A stretch of 64,000 nucleotides of DNA, taken from Sphingomicrobium sp. XHP0239. Lineage in GTDB: Bacteria; Pseudomonadota; Alphaproteobacteria; Sphingomonadales; Sphingomonadaceae. The notes beneath the pieces were generated by a model. The model saw only the letters and a program-made list of their open reading frames with translations. It was not told the DNA's origin and made no database searches. The stretch spans positions 1,860,001 through 1,924,000 of the forward strand of contig NZ_CP154608.1 in NCBI RefSeq assembly GCF_039555325.1. Reading direction: 5' to 3'. Positions within the stretch are counted from its first letter, which is position 1; each line of letters begins with the position of its first letter. The position numbers were made by a program, and so were the translations under genes. This document shows positions 43,403 to 53,260 of the stretch, piece after piece.

Positions 43403-44688
43403 CCGCGCGCAGCCAGAACGCGCCCGGTGCATGCGCCCAGCGAGATGGACGCCGCGCCATCGGCCTCGCACCATGCGCGCAACGTCACTTCATCGCCATC
43501 CTCGAGGAACGTGCGGGTTTCGCCGTTGGGCAGTTCGATCTGCTGCTTTCCGCCGTCCGATAGTTCGAGGAGCGAGCCGTAGCCGCTCTCCTCGTCGGTC
43601 GACAGCGTGCCTGTCCCGATGAGATCGCCGGGCTGGAGGTTACAGCCGTTCGACGCGTGATGCGTGACGATCTGCGCCGAGGACCAGTACATGGCGCTTG
43701 CCGCGTCGCCCTTGCTGAGGACGTGCGGCGCTTCGCCCGCATCGCGCATCTTCTGCGTCGACAACAGGACTTCGAGCTTGATCCCGAGCGCGGACTTGTC
43801 CGGCCCGCCCTTCAGATAGTCGAGCGGTTCGGGATCGTCGGCGGTCCGTGCGGTGGCGTCGGACATGAAGGGCGCGAGCGCCTGCGGCGTGACCACCCAC
43901 GGGCTGACCGTGGTCAGGAAGCTCTTGGCGAGGAAGGGGCCGAGCGGCTGATATTCCCAGGCCTGCAGATCGCGCGCGGACCAGTCGTTCAAGAGGCAAT
44001 ACCCGGCGATGTGCTGCTCCGCCTCGCCGACCGGAATGGGATCGCCCAACGCATTCCCCTCCCCGATCCAGATGCCCATTTCGAGTTCGTAGTCGAGCCG
44101 CTTGCTCGGGCTGCGGGTCGGCATGCCGCCCTCTTCGGCGGGTTTCTTCTGGCCCGACGGGCGGACGACCGGGTGGCCCGATACACGCACACTCGACGCG
44201 CGCCCGTGATAGCCGATCGGAATATGCTTGTAGTTGGGGAGCAAAGGATTGTCGGGGCGGAACAGGCTGCCAACATTCTTGGCGTGATGAATGCCGACAT
44301 AGAAATCGGTGTAGTCGCCGACGTGGGCGGGCAACTGCATCTCGACCGAGTCCATCGGGACGAGATGGGGTTCGACCGCGGTGCGGTTCGCCTCGTCGGT
44401 CAGGAGCCGCGACAGCGTTTCGCGAAGACCCTGCATCGCTTCGGCGCCGAGGGCGAACAGCGCGTTGAGCGTCGGTTCGCCGAGCGCCGTAGCCGTGTCC
44501 TCATCGAAATGCTCGGCCAGCGCGTCAAGGTCGAGGACGTGATCGCCGATGGCGGTGCCGATCCGCGGCTCGTCGTCGCCCGCGGTGAAGACCCCCAGCG
44601 GCAGATTCTGGACCGGCCAGTCGGGATGGCCGTCGGCCCCCGATACCCAGCTCTTGAGGTTCGCGTCATGGGTGGCGTCAATGTTCAT
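43399..44688 (-). CDS. fahA: Fumarylacetoacetase
   Basis: A 429-residue hydrolase that splits fumarylacetoacetate to fumarate and acetoacetate, the last step of tyrosine/homogentisate breakdown. It carries the FAH N-terminal domain ([11 protein letters not shown]), the catalytic segment [20 protein letters not shown], metal ligands in [35 protein letters not shown], and LIGTGTLS near the end. Length fits the bacterial enzyme. Its start overlaps the end of hmgA by 11 bases. The isomerase for the previous step is at 53710. Confidence 0.96.
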   Translation of the reverse strand: MNIDATHDANLKSWVSGADGHPDWPVQNLPLGVFTAGDDEPRIGTAIGDHVLDLDALAEHFDEDTATALGEPTLNALFALGAEAMQGLRETLSRLLTDEANRTAVEPHLVPMDSVEMQLPAHVGDYTDFYVGIHHAKNVGSLFRPDNPLLPNYKHIPIGYHGRASSVRVSGHPVVRPSGQKKPAEEGGMPTRSPSKRLDYELEMGIWIGEGNALGDPIPVGEAEQHIAGYCLLNDWSARDLQAWEYQPLGPFLAKSFLTTVSPWVVTPQALAPFMSDATARTADDPEPLDYLKGGPDKSALGIKLEVLLSTQKMRDAGEAPHVLSKGDAASAMYWSSAQIVTHHASNGCNLQPGDLIGTGTLSTDEESGYGSLLELSDGGKQQIELPNGETRTFLEDGDEVTLRAWCEADGAASISLGACTGRVLAARG

Positions 44689-45964
44689 CGGGAATCTCCG
44701 CTTTGGGGAAGCCTTGCCAGGCCTCGTCGTAATCGGGTTGGGCGCGTTCCAGCGCGTAGTCGGTCGGTCGATAGGGCCAGCAGGTCTCGACCATGAAGGC
44801 GAACGTGCCGTCGATCTTGTGCGGCGCGAGGTCCGCCTCGCTGGCCTTACGCCAGGTTTCGACGTCGGGACCGTGGCCGCTCATGAGATTGTGGAGGGAC
44901 AGGCCGCCCGGCGCGAAGCCGTCGGCCTTGGCGTCATAGGCGCCGTGGATGAGGCCCATCGCCTCGCTCATCACGTTGCGGTGGAACCAAGGCGGGCGGA
45001 ACGTGTCTTCGGCCACCATCCAGCGCGGCGGGAAGATGACGAAGTCGGCATTGGCGCGGCCCTCGACGTCGGACGGGCTGGTCAGGACAGTGAAGATCGA
45101 GGGGTCGGGATGGTCGAAGCTGACGGTCCCGAGCGTGTTGAACCGCGACAGATCATAGCGCCACGGTGCGTAGTTGCCGTGCCATGCGACGACGTCGAGC
45201 GGACTGTGCGACAGATTGGTGGTCCACAGGTGTCCGCCATGTTTCTGTAGGAGTTCGTGGTCGCCTTCGACATCCTCGAATGCCGCCGTCGGATGTTCGA
45301 AATCGCGCGGGCTGGCGAGGCCGTTGGCGCCGATCGGACCGAGGTCGGGAAGGCGGAAGGGAACGCCGTAATTTTCCGCGACATAGCCGCGCGCGCCGCC
45401 ATCCGGCACTTCGACGCGAAACCGCACGCCGCGGGGGATCAGCGCGATATGCCCCGGCGGAACGTCGAGGCGGCCCATCTCGGTCACGAGAAGGAGTGCA
45501 CCCTGCTGCGGGACGAGAAGCAACTCGCCGTCGGCGTCCATGAAACTCCGGTCCGTCATCGAGACGTCGGCGCGATAGGCGTGCACCGCGACGCCCTCCA
45601 GATCGGCGGGGTCGCGGGTGGCGAGCAGGGTGACGAGCCCATCGACGAAATCCTTCCCCTCCGGCAGCTCGGGCGGATCCCAGCGCAGGCGGTTGGGCGG
45701 CAGCGGCGCGTCGGATCCGCGCGCCGTCAGCAGGCGATTGGCGTCGTAGCGTCGATAGGGGGGATGGTCGGCGGTCGGGCGCATCCGATAGAGCCAGCTG
45801 CGGCGGTTCTCGACGCGCGGCATGGTGAAGGCGCTGCCCGACAATTGTTCTGCGTAGAGACCGAAGGCGGGCTTCTGGGGACTGTTGCGACCCACCGGCA
45901 AGGCACCGGCGACCGCTTCGGTTTCGAAATGCCCGCCCAGCCCTGTCTGATAATCGCGCGTCAT
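44678..45964 (-). CDS. hmgA: Homogentisate 1,2-dioxygenase
   Basis: A 428-residue non-haem iron dioxygenase that opens homogentisate to maleylacetoacetate. The N-terminus [13 protein letters not shown] is followed by [20 protein letters not shown], which is diagnostic for Hmg[20 protein letters not shown] and the iron-ligand region [18 protein letters not shown], ending in [13 protein letters not shown], are also present. Start at the ATG at 45964, with AAGGGAGG four bases before it; an upstream in-frame GTG would place that site inside the gene. First gene of hmgA-fahA-DUF4126. Confidence 0.96.
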   Translation of the reverse strand: MTRDYQTGLGGHFETEAVAGALPVGRNSPQKPAFGLYAEQLSGSAFTMPRVENRRSWLYRMRPTADHPPYRRYDANRLLTARGSDAPLPPNRLRWDPPELPEGKDFVDGLVTLLATRDPADLEGVAVHAYRADVSMTDRSFMDADGELLLVPQQGALLLVTEMGRLDVPPGHIALIPRGVRFRVEVPDGGARGYVAENYGVPFRLPDLGPIGANGLASPRDFEHPTAAFEDVEGDHELLQKHGGHLWTTNLSHSPLDVVAWHGNYAPWRYDLSRFNTLGTVSFDHPDPSIFTVLTSPSDVEGRANADFVIFPPRWMVAEDTFRPPWFHRNVMSEAMGLIHGAYDAKADGFAPGGLSLHNLMSGHGPDVETWRKASEADLAPHKIDGTFAFMVETCWPYRPTDYALERAQPDYDEAWQGFPKAEIPDEH

Positions 45965-46027
45965 GCGGCCTCCCTTCACCCACGCGAACGGGTGGGACGC
46001 CGCCTCGTTCCTGTCAACTTGGGGACG

Positions 46028-46246
46028 TCAGGACGCCGGCGGCACCGGCCGCGCCTGGTCGTTGACCGACTGCGCGCCCTGGGGAATGCCGTCCGGCTGC
46101 GACACCGAAACGTCGGGAACGGGGATGCCGAGTTCGGCCCGGAACAGGAATACCAGCATGAGAAGGATCGCTGTCAGGAGGATGATCAGCGCGATCCCGA
46201 TCCCCGAACTGGCCTCTTCCGCAATCAATTCGTCTTCATCGTCCAT
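46028..46246 (-). CDS. Small single-span membrane protein
   Basis: A 72-residue protein: an acidic N-terminus MDDEDELIAEEASSG, one strong span (IGIALIILLTAILLMLVFLF) and a Pro/Gln-rich tail. I start at the ATG at 46246; the frame is open 21 codons further without support. It lies 63 bases before hmgA in the same direction. Family unknown. Confidence 0.6.
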   Translation of the reverse strand: MDDEDELIAEEASSGIGIALIILLTAILLMLVFLFRAELGIPVPDVSVSQPDGIPQGAQSVNDQARPVPPAS

Positions 46247-46361
46247 GTGCGCGATCCTACCCCACTCCGGCCCCGATGCCGACCCCTCTCGTTCGCCGCG
46301 ACATAACATTGGTCAACCGTATTCGTCGGAACGACGGACCCCCCCTGGACTTTGGGCCAAC

Positions 46362-46865
46362 ATGTTCACGATGCTGCGTCAGAACCGTTCGAGTGTGGCC
46401 ACCTTCCTGATCTTCTGCGGGCTGGGGCTTCTCGCCCGCTGGGCGATCGGACGCGTCTATTACAGCGGCGAGGCGATCCAGTTGATGGAATCGCTGACGT
46501 CGTCGGGACTGTATCTGGGGTCCGCGTCGGCCACCGCGTCGGCCACGATCATCGCGCTCATGCTGACGCTGACCGGCATGATCAGACGCGTCGACGCCGA
46601 TTTCGATCAGAATGTCTGGGTGTCGGTCGATAAAGTCTCGCAACTCGCCATCGTCGCGCTGCTCGCCAGCCTGACGCTTCTGCTTGTACTGGTGTTTCCG
46701 ATCGGCGAGTTCGAGAAACTGCCCGCCGGCTGGTTCATGATCCTCTACGATATCCTGTTCGGTCTGACCGTACTCGTGATCGCGCTCCTCTCGGCAACGG
46801 CGGTCATGCTCTATTCCACGCTGCGCTGCGTGATCCGCGCGATCACCCCCACCGACGAGGTCTGA
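46362..46865 (+). CDS. Hypothetical four-span membrane protein, paralogue A
   Basis: A 167-residue membrane protein. Spans are near residues 13-33 (ATFLIFCGLGLLARWAIGRV), 53-75 (SATIIALMLTLTGM), 95-115 (IVALLASLTLLLVLVFPIGE) and 130-155. It shares the ESLTSSGLYL, SATIxALMLTLxGMI and FPIGEFEKLPAGWF blocks with the next gene, so the two arose by tandem duplication. I do not recognise a functional family. The ATG at 46362 gives a sensible N-terminus, but no strong ribosome site is visible. Confidence 0.72.
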   Translation: MFTMLRQNRSSVATFLIFCGLGLLARWAIGRVYYSGEAIQLMESLTSSGLYLGSASATASATIIALMLTLTGMIRRVDADFDQNVWVSVDKVSQLAIVALLASLTLLLVLVFPIGEFEKLPAGWFMILYDILFGLTVLVIALLSATAVMLYSTLRCVIRAITPTDEV

Positions 46866-46930
46866 GGAGGGGAACGGGCGGGCCGGGAGAGCCGTTGGCG
46901 GGCCAGACAATCATCACCCAGGGGGATAGC

Positions 46931-47464
46931 ATGAAGAAACTGAGCGATCTGGCCAACGTGCCGTCGACGGCGTGGAACTGGGCGACCTTCATCTTCTTCT
47001 GCGCCTTGGGCGTCGCGGCATGGCTCGCGGTCGGTGCGGTCTATGCCAGCGCGCAGGCGCGGCAGCTGATCGAGGCGCTGACCGAATCGGGGCTGTATCT
47101 CGCCTCGACCGGGGCGGGATCGTCGGCGACCATTCTGGCGCTGATGCTGACGTTGCTCGGCATGATCAACAATTCGGATGCCCTGTCGTTCGACGACCGG
47201 CTGAGCGTGCTGGTGAAACGCATTTCGCGCTTCGCCACGCTGGCGCTCATGCTGAGCCTGCTTCTGTTGCTGCTGATGGTCTTCCCGATCGGCGAATATG
47301 ACGAGATCCCGCAGAACTGGTTCGGGATCCTGTTCAACATCATGTTCGCGATGACGGTCCTCGTGCTCGCCAGTCTCGCGATGACGGTGTCGAGCGTCTA
47401 TCAGACGATCATGACCGTGATCGGCGGGATCCAGGAAAACAAGGAAGAGCTTCCCGAGGACTAA
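46931..47464 (+). CDS. Hypothetical four-span membrane protein, paralogue B
   Basis: A 177-residue membrane protein clearly related to the preceding gene: EALTESGLYLASTGAGSSAT, ILALMLTLLGMI, MVFPIGEYDEIPQNWFGILF and a charged C-terminus GGIQENKEELPED. Start at the ATG at 46931 with AGGGGG five bases before; an upstream in-frame start at 46895 lacks one. Same direction as its paralogue after 65 bases. Function unknown. Confidence 0.75.
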   Translation: MKKLSDLANVPSTAWNWATFIFFCALGVAAWLAVGAVYASAQARQLIEALTESGLYLASTGAGSSATILALMLTLLGMINNSDALSFDDRLSVLVKRISRFATLALMLSLLLLLLMVFPIGEYDEIPQNWFGILFNIMFAMTVLVLASLAMTVSSVYQTIMTVIGGIQENKEELPED

Positions 47465-47495
47465 GGGGCGGCCGGATCGTGGGATCGGGAACCGC

Positions 47496-47570
47496 TGGTG
47501 CTGCCGGAGAGATTTGAACTCTCGGCCTCTCCCTTACCAAGGGAGTGCTCTACCCCTGAGCTACGGCAGC
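47496..47570 (-). tRNA. tRNA-Thr (anticodon GGT)
   Basis: Minus strand cloverleaf: acceptor GCTGCCG with CGGCAGC, D arm AGCTCAGGGGTAGAGCA, anticodon stem CTCCC/GGGAG around TTGGTAA (anticodon GGT, codons ACC/ACU), T arm AGAGTTCAAATCTCT, and an encoded CCA. The second threonine tRNA of the window. Confidence 0.97.
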
Positions 47571-47643
47571 ATCATCTAGCGGGAAGTGGCGCGGCCTATC
47601 GCCATTGCGCATGATTCTGTCAAGCGCGTATGGCGGAGAAACC

Positions 47644-47760
47644 ATGAGCGAATCCAAAGAGGAAAAGGCCAAGCGCCTCGCCGAAGCGCTGCGCGCCAAC
47701 CTTCGCCGCCGCAAGGGGCAGGCGAAGGACGCGGCCGCGGAGCGTAAGAACGAGGACTAG
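47644..47760 (+). CDS. 38-residue basic/charged small protein
   Basis: MSESKEEKAKRLAEALRANL followed by RRRKGQAKDAAAERKNED. A single charged helix with many Lys, Arg and Glu, no membrane segment. The frame is clean and the composition protein-like. Its stop overlaps the stop of the convergent Xaa-Pro aminopeptidase. A purine-rich AGAAACC precedes the ATG but is a weak ribosome site. Small proteins of this kind are often annotated in sphingomonads; function unknown. Confidence 0.6.
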   Translation: MSESKEEKAKRLAEALRANLRRRKGQAKDAAAERKNED

Positions 47761-49556
47761 AGCGCGGCGCACTGGCCTTTCAGCCAGTCGAGCTCCTCGC
47801 CTTCCAGTTGCGGGCCGATCTTCTGCAGCACCTGCGCGTGATAGTCGTCGACCCACTGGCGCTCTTCGCGCGTCAGCATTTCGGCGTCGATCAGGCGGCG
47901 GTCTAGCGGCGCGAAGGTCAGGGTTTCGAAGCCCAGGATATCGGTTCCGTCGTCGGCCTCGCCCACCTTCACGCACAGGACCAGATTCTCGATCCGCATC
48001 CCATATTCGCCCGCCTTGTAATAGCCGGGTTCGTTGGACAGGATCATGCCCGCCTTGAGCGGCTCGTCGGTGCCCGCATAGGCACCGCCGGGGGGCGAGA
48101 TGCGTTGCGGGCCTTCGTGGACCGCGAGGAAGGCGCCGACGCCGTGGCCGGTGCCGTGGCCATAGTCGAGCCCGACCTGCCAGAGGAATTGGCGCGCGAA
48201 ACTGTCGAGGCGGCCGCCCGAAATACCCGCGGGCCAGCGGCAGGTGTCGATCGCGATATGCCCCTTGAGGACGCGGGTATAGCGGTCGATCATCTCCGCG
48301 GTCGGTTCGCCGACGATGACGGTGCGGGTGATGTCGGTGGTGCCGTCGAGATACTGCCCGCCCGAATCGACGAGATAGATCTGGTCGTTCTCAAGCTTGC
48401 GGTTGCTGTCCTCGTTCACCCGGTAGTGCGGCAGCGCGCCGTTGGGTCCGCTCCCCGAAATGGTGTCGAAGCTGATGTCCTTCAGTTTGCCCGTGTCCTT
48501 GCGGAGCGACAGGAGCTTGGCGGCGACGGACAGTTCGTCTTGCCCGCCCTTGGGCGCTTCTTCCTCGAGCCATTTCAGGAACTTGGCGATGACCGCCCCG
48601 TCGCGTTCCTGCGCGGCGCGATGGCCGGCGATCTCCGCCTCGTTCTTGATCGCCTTGGGCAGGACGGCGGGGTCGCGCTTCTCGACGATGCGGGCGCCTG
48701 CGGCGTCCAATGCCTGCGGGATGGCGGCGACCGAGCGTTCGGGATCGACGATCACCGCCTTGCCCTTCATGTCGGCGCTGGCGAGAAAGTCCTCGAAGGC
48801 GTCGCGTTCGTGGACGCGCACGCCGTTGCCGAGGTGGCGCTTGACCTCGTCGGACAATTTGTCGCCCGCGACGAACAGGTCCGCAGTCGCGTCCTTGTGG
48901 ACGACCGCATAGGCGAGCGCGACGGGGGTGTGGTCGACGTCGGCGCCGCGCACGTTGAAGGTCCAGGCGATGCTGTCCAGCGCGGCGAGCACGGCGCTGT
49001 CGGCGCCCGCCGCCTCGATCGTCTCGGCGATCTCGGTGCGCTTGTTCGCCGACGAGCGGCCCGCCAGTTCCTCGTCGTAGCTGACGAGATGCGCCTTGGA
49101 AGGTTCGGGGCGGCCGGCCCAGACGGCGTCGATGGGATTGCGTTCGACCGCGACCAGCTGCGCACCGCGTGCTTCCAGTGACTTCGTGGCCTGTTTCACC
49201 CATGCGCGGGTGTGCAGCCACGGGTCGTAGCCGATCCGCCCGCCCTCGGGCGCGTGGTTCTGGAGCCATTCGGCGATCGAGGTATCGGGGACGCTTTCAT
49301 AGGCGAACAGGTCGCCGTCGACCTGGTCGCGGACCTGAATCGTGTAGCGCCCGTCGGTGAAGATGGCGGCCTCTTCCGGAAGGACCGCCGCGGCGCCCGC
49401 CGACCCGTCGAAGCCCGTCAGCCAGGCCAGCCGCTGCGCGTAGCTGCCGACATATTCGCTCATGTGCTCGTCGGTCAGGGGCACGACGAAGCCGTCGAGA
49501 TTGTCCTGTTTCAGTTGGGTGCGCAGCGCGTCGAGGCGATCCTTGTGCGTGCTCAT
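47757..49556 (-). CDS. Xaa-Pro aminopeptidase (M24B, APP1-type)
   Basis: A 599-residue cytoplasmic metallopeptidase that removes N-terminal residues before proline. It has the three-domain eukaryote-like (APP1) layout: two creatinase-type N-terminal domains and a C-terminal pita-bread domain. The metal ligands are visible in YLVDSGGQYLDGTTDITRTV (two Asp), YGHGTGHGVGAFLAVHEGPQ (His) and AGMILSNEPGYYKAGEYGMR (Glu). Start at the ATG at 49556, with GGAG upstream; the frame is open 12 codons more. Divergent from oligopeptidase B, suggesting a peptide-breakdown theme. Confidence 0.95.
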   Translation of the reverse strand: MSTHKDRLDALRTQLKQDNLDGFVVPLTDEHMSEYVGSYAQRLAWLTGFDGSAGAAAVLPEEAAIFTDGRYTIQVRDQVDGDLFAYESVPDTSIAEWLQNHAPEGGRIGYDPWLHTRAWVKQATKSLEARGAQLVAVERNPIDAVWAGRPEPSKAHLVSYDEELAGRSSANKRTEIAETIEAAGADSAVLAALDSIAWTFNVRGADVDHTPVALAYAVVHKDATADLFVAGDKLSDEVKRHLGNGVRVHERDAFEDFLASADMKGKAVIVDPERSVAAIPQALDAAGARIVEKRDPAVLPKAIKNEAEIAGHRAAQERDGAVIAKFLKWLEEEAPKGGQDELSVAAKLLSLRKDTGKLKDISFDTISGSGPNGALPHYRVNEDSNRKLENDQIYLVDSGGQYLDGTTDITRTVIVGEPTAEMIDRYTRVLKGHIAIDTCRWPAGISGGRLDSFARQFLWQVGLDYGHGTGHGVGAFLAVHEGPQRISPPGGAYAGTDEPLKAGMILSNEPGYYKAGEYGMRIENLVLCVKVGEADDGTDILGFETLTFAPLDRRLIDAEMLTREERQWVDDYHAQVLQKIGPQLEGEELDWLKGQCAAL

Positions 49557-49667
49557 ATGTCGGAGCTCCTGTTCGTCGAATTCGTTTCGCAATTTAGGGC
49601 AAGTTGCCCCTTGATGCCATCGGGCTTCGACCTAGTGTCGATGGCCACGATGTAAAGGATCGCCACG

Positions 49668-51821
49668 ATGATGCGCCTTGCGTTCACGACTATTCTCGCC
49701 GCCGGCCTGATCGCCGCGCCGGCCAACGCCCAGGACCCCATGACCGACATGCCCCAGCCTCCCGTCGCCGACCGCCGCGACAGCAGTTTCACGATGCACG
49801 GGATCACCGTGTCCGATCCCTATGCGTGGCTGAAGGACCAGACCTATCCGACCGTCGATGACGCGGACGTGCTCGACTATCTCAAGGAGGAGAACGCCTA
49901 TTTCGAGGCGTGGAAGGCGCCCCGCGAGGCCATGATCGAGGTGCTGTTCCAGGAAATGAAGGCGCGCATCAAGGAAGACGACAAGTCGGTGCCCGAGAAG
50001 GATGGCGATTTCGTCTACTGGTCGGAATTCAAGACCGGCACCCAGTATCGGCTGTGGTACCGCAAGCCCTATACGGGGACGCAGAGCGATTACGAGCCCG
50101 AGGACGGCACCCTCATCTACGACGAGAATGCCAAGGCCGAGGGGCTCGACTATTTCAGCCTCGGCGGGCTGGAGGTCAGTCCCGACGGGAAGCTCGCACT
50201 GGTGCAGGTCGATCGCAGCGGGTCCGAACGCTACACGCTGGAGGTGATGGACGTCGCCTCGGGCGAGACGCTGGAGACGGTCAGCGACAGCGCGTTGGGC
50301 GGGCCCGTATGGGACAAGAACGGCGACGGCTTCTTCTACACCGTCGCCAACGAGAACTGGCGCACCTACGAGGCCTTCTATCACCCGCTGGGCGGCGATC
50401 CGGCGAAGGACCGGTTGGTCTACAAGGAAGAAGAAAATCCCGCTTTTACCGTGCAGGTCGGCAAGTCGACCGACGAGAGCATGATCTTCATCGCGACGGG
50501 CGAGAACATCTCCAACGAATGGTACGTCATTCCCGCCGACGCGCCGGAGAGCGAGCCCAGGCTGGTGATGCGCCGTCGTCCCGACATCCAATATTCGCTC
50601 GACGCCGCGCACGGCAAACTGTGGATCGTCACCAACGACAATCACGTCAACTTCCGGCTGGCCGAGGCCGATCCCGCGAACCCCGATCAGTGGAACACCG
50701 TGATCGCGGGATCGGACGAATTCTATCTGGAAGACGTCGATGCGCACCGCGATCACATGCTGGTGTCCGGGCGGCTGAACGGTCTCGACCAGCTGTACCT
50801 GCGATCCTACGAGGATGGCACGATGACGCGGCTTCCGTTCGAGGAGGAGGCCTATGCGGCGAGCTTCACCGGCAACGCCGACTATGCGCCGCCCGCCTAC
50901 CGGATCGGCTACACCTCGATGGTCACGCCCACCTCCACGCAGGAATATGATCCCGACACGGGCGAGTTCGCGGTCCTCAAGACGCTCGAAATCCCGTCGG
51001 GCTACGACGCCTCGCTCTACACGGTCGACCGGTTGCTGATCGACGCGCGCGACGGGGCGAAGGTGCCGGTCAGCGTCATGCGCCGGAAGGATCATGCGCT
51101 CGACGGATCGGGCAAGTTGTTCGTCTATGGCTACGGCGCCTATGGCAGCGCCATTCCGCCCTACTTCTCGACCGCGCGCCTGTCCTTGGTCGATCGCGGC
51201 TTTGCCTATGCCATCGCGCATATCCGCGGCGGCGACGACATGGGATACCAGTGGTATCTCGACGGCAAGCTCGACAAGCGCGAGAATACGTTCAACGATT
51301 TCGTCGACGTCACGCGCGGCCTGATCGACGCGGGCTATGCCAAGGCGGGCAACGTCGCCGCGCAGGGCGGCAGCGCGGGCGGCGAACTGATGGGCGCGAT
51401 CGTCAACCAGGCACCCGAGCTCTATGGCGCAGTCGTCGCCGACGTTCCGTTCGTCGACGTGCTCAACACCATGCTCGACGCCGATCTGCCGCTGACGCCC
51501 GGCGAATGGAACGAGTGGGGCAATCCGATCGAGAGCGCCGACGCGTTCCGGACGATCCTCGCCTACAGCCCGTACGACAATGTCACGCGCCAAGACTATC
51601 CCGCGATGCTGATCACGGGCGGGCTCAACGATCCGCGCGTGACCTATTGGGAACCGGCCAAGTGGACCGCCAAGCTGCGCCACGAAAAGACCGACGACAA
51701 CCTGCTGCTGATGAAGATCAACATGGGCGCCGGGCATGGCGGCAAGTCGGGACGCTGGAACGCGCTCTACGAAACCGCCGAGGCGTACGGCTTCGTGATC
51801 GACCGGCTGGGGAGCGAGTGA
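49668..51821 (+). CDS. ptrB: Oligopeptidase B (S9A prolyl oligopeptidase family), exported
   Basis: A 717-residue serine peptidase that cuts short peptides after basic residues. The signal peptide MMRLAFTTILAAGLIAAPAN ends before AQDP, so it acts in the periplasm, unlike cytoplasmic E. coli PtrB. The propeller domain is followed by the hydrolase domain with the nucleophile in AAQGGSAGGELMGAIVNQ, the oligopeptidase-B-specific VPFVDVLNTMLDADLPLT and WNEWGNPIES, and the catalytic His in GAGHGGKSGR. It overlaps the next gene as GTGA. Confidence 0.94.
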   Translation: MMRLAFTTILAAGLIAAPANAQDPMTDMPQPPVADRRDSSFTMHGITVSDPYAWLKDQTYPTVDDADVLDYLKEENAYFEAWKAPREAMIEVLFQEMKARIKEDDKSVPEKDGDFVYWSEFKTGTQYRLWYRKPYTGTQSDYEPEDGTLIYDENAKAEGLDYFSLGGLEVSPDGKLALVQVDRSGSERYTLEVMDVASGETLETVSDSALGGPVWDKNGDGFFYTVANENWRTYEAFYHPLGGDPAKDRLVYKEEENPAFTVQVGKSTDESMIFIATGENISNEWYVIPADAPESEPRLVMRRRPDIQYSLDAAHGKLWIVTNDNHVNFRLAEADPANPDQWNTVIAGSDEFYLEDVDAHRDHMLVSGRLNGLDQLYLRSYEDGTMTRLPFEEEAYAASFTGNADYAPPAYRIGYTSMVTPTSTQEYDPDTGEFAVLKTLEIPSGYDASLYTVDRLLIDARDGAKVPVSVMRRKDHALDGSGKLFVYGYGAYGSAIPPYFSTARLSLVDRGFAYAIAHIRGGDDMGYQWYLDGKLDKRENTFNDFVDVTRGLIDAGYAKAGNVAAQGGSAGGELMGAIVNQAPELYGAVVADVPFVDVLNTMLDADLPLTPGEWNEWGNPIESADAFRTILAYSPYDNVTRQDYPAMLITGGLNDPRVTYWEPAKWTAKLRHEKTDDNLLLMKINMGAGHGGKSGRWNALYETAEAYGFVIDRLGSE

Positions 51822-53260
51822 GCCTTCCCTTCCTGCTGTCCGCGAGCCTGGCGCTCGCCTTGCCGGCGCCGCCGCCCGCGTCGCCGGGCGGAGCGGCGGG
51901 TGCGAACGACTTCACCGCTCCGCGCGACGCGCCCGGGGTGATGGAAGCGACCGTCTCGCCTCGGCCCGACGGTCGCTATGCGGTCGCCCTCGATTTTCGG
52001 GAGGAAGCACCGGTGTGGATCTTCCTACGATCCAACGGGCCGGTCACGGGCGAGCCGAGCTGGCGCGCGGGGACGTGGGAGGTGCGGACGCCGGGCGTGA
52101 CGCTGACCCGCATCGGGCTGCACGAGGCGTTGGTGGCGAACGACGGCGGTCCCGTGCCGGGCCGGGTCGAAATCGCGGTCGCGCCCTATACCCGCAATCT
52201 CAATGCCGACTATCAGCCCGCGATCCGCATCGGCGAGAATGCGCTGGCGCTGTTTTCCGATCATTTCCTGCTGCGCCCCGCGGCCAGCGTGGCGGCGGTC
52301 GAGGCGCTCGGCGCGGACTGGACGGTGCTGCCCGATTACGATGCCGGTCACCCGCTGGCGCGGTTCGAGGGCGAGGGGTTCGTGGTCGACGGCATGCCGG
52401 TCGAGGAGGTCGCGGTCACCGAAGCCGCCTATGTCCTGCACGGCGACATCGCGAGCGCGGGGAGCGGGGCATTGGTCACCTACCTCGACCCGCGGCTGCC
52501 CGCCTGGCTGGGCACGGAACTGGAGCGCGACATCCCCGCGATCATCCGGCTGTACGAGGCCCAATGGGGCCCCCACGACGACGGCACGCTTGAGCTGATG
52601 GTCGAATGGGGCGGGCCGACGGCGGGCAGCGTCAGCCTCGGCGGAAGCGTGATTGGATCGCAGATGGTGATGCGGCTGGAGGGGCAGGCGCTGCTCGACC
52701 AGCGCGGGGGAGCGGGGGCGGAAATGCGCATGCTGATCGCGCACGAGGCGGCCCATTTCTGGCTCGGCAATCTCGTTGCCTACGGTCGGCCGGGCGAGGC
52801 ATGGACCAGCGAGGGCGGCGCCGATCTGGCCGCCCTGCGCGCGATCGAGGCGGTCGATCCGGCAGGCGCGGCGCGGCGCGAGGGGCGGATGACGCGGAGC
52901 GCGTGGCGGCAATGCGCGACCTATCTCGAACGCGGCGGGCTGGCGAGCGCGCCCGAGCGGGGCGAGCAGAAGGCCTTCTACAGCTGCGGCTTCCTCTTGA
53001 GCCGCGTCGCCGAGCGGGTGGCCGAACGGCGTGGCGGCACCTTCTTCACCTTCTGGGCCAAGCTGATCGAACGGCACCGCGAGGCGGGCGAGGTCGGCAG
53101 CGAGGACTGGTTCGAGGCGCTGGCGCAGGAAGGCGCGGCACCCGCGACGCTGGCCGCGATGCGCACCATCGTCGAGCGGGGCGGCGGCGGGGCGGCGATC
53201 ACCGATTTGTACGCCTCGGCGCAGATGCCGCCGCCCGATCCGGTGGCGGCGGTGGCATGA
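51818..53260 (+). CDS. M1-like (gluzincin) metallopeptidase, exported
   Basis: A 480-residue protein with a signal-peptide-like start MSLPFLLSASLALALPAPPP. The zinc motif is HEAAHFWLGN followed 18 residues after the second His by Glu in TSEGGADL, the HExxH-x18-E pattern of M1/gluzincin enzymes. It is much shorter than aminopeptidase N and lacks its GAMEN motif; the N-terminal ~250 residues are beta-rich. It starts with GTG overlapping the oligopeptidase B stop and is coupled to the thioesterase downstream by ATGA. It probably acts on peptides in the periplasm. Substrate unknown. Confidence 0.82.
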   Translation: MSLPFLLSASLALALPAPPPASPGGAAGANDFTAPRDAPGVMEATVSPRPDGRYAVALDFREEAPVWIFLRSNGPVTGEPSWRAGTWEVRTPGVTLTRIGLHEALVANDGGPVPGRVEIAVAPYTRNLNADYQPAIRIGENALALFSDHFLLRPAASVAAVEALGADWTVLPDYDAGHPLARFEGEGFVVDGMPVEEVAVTEAAYVLHGDIASAGSGALVTYLDPRLPAWLGTELERDIPAIIRLYEAQWGPHDDGTLELMVEWGGPTAGSVSLGGSVIGSQMVMRLEGQALLDQRGGAGAEMRMLIAHEAAHFWLGNLVAYGRPGEAWTSEGGADLAALRAIEAVDPAGAARREGRMTRSAWRQCATYLERGGLASAPERGEQKAFYSCGFLLSRVAERVAERRGGTFFTFWAKLIERHREAGEVGSEDWFEALAQEGAAPATLAAMRTIVERGGGGAAITDLYASAQMPPPDPVAAVA

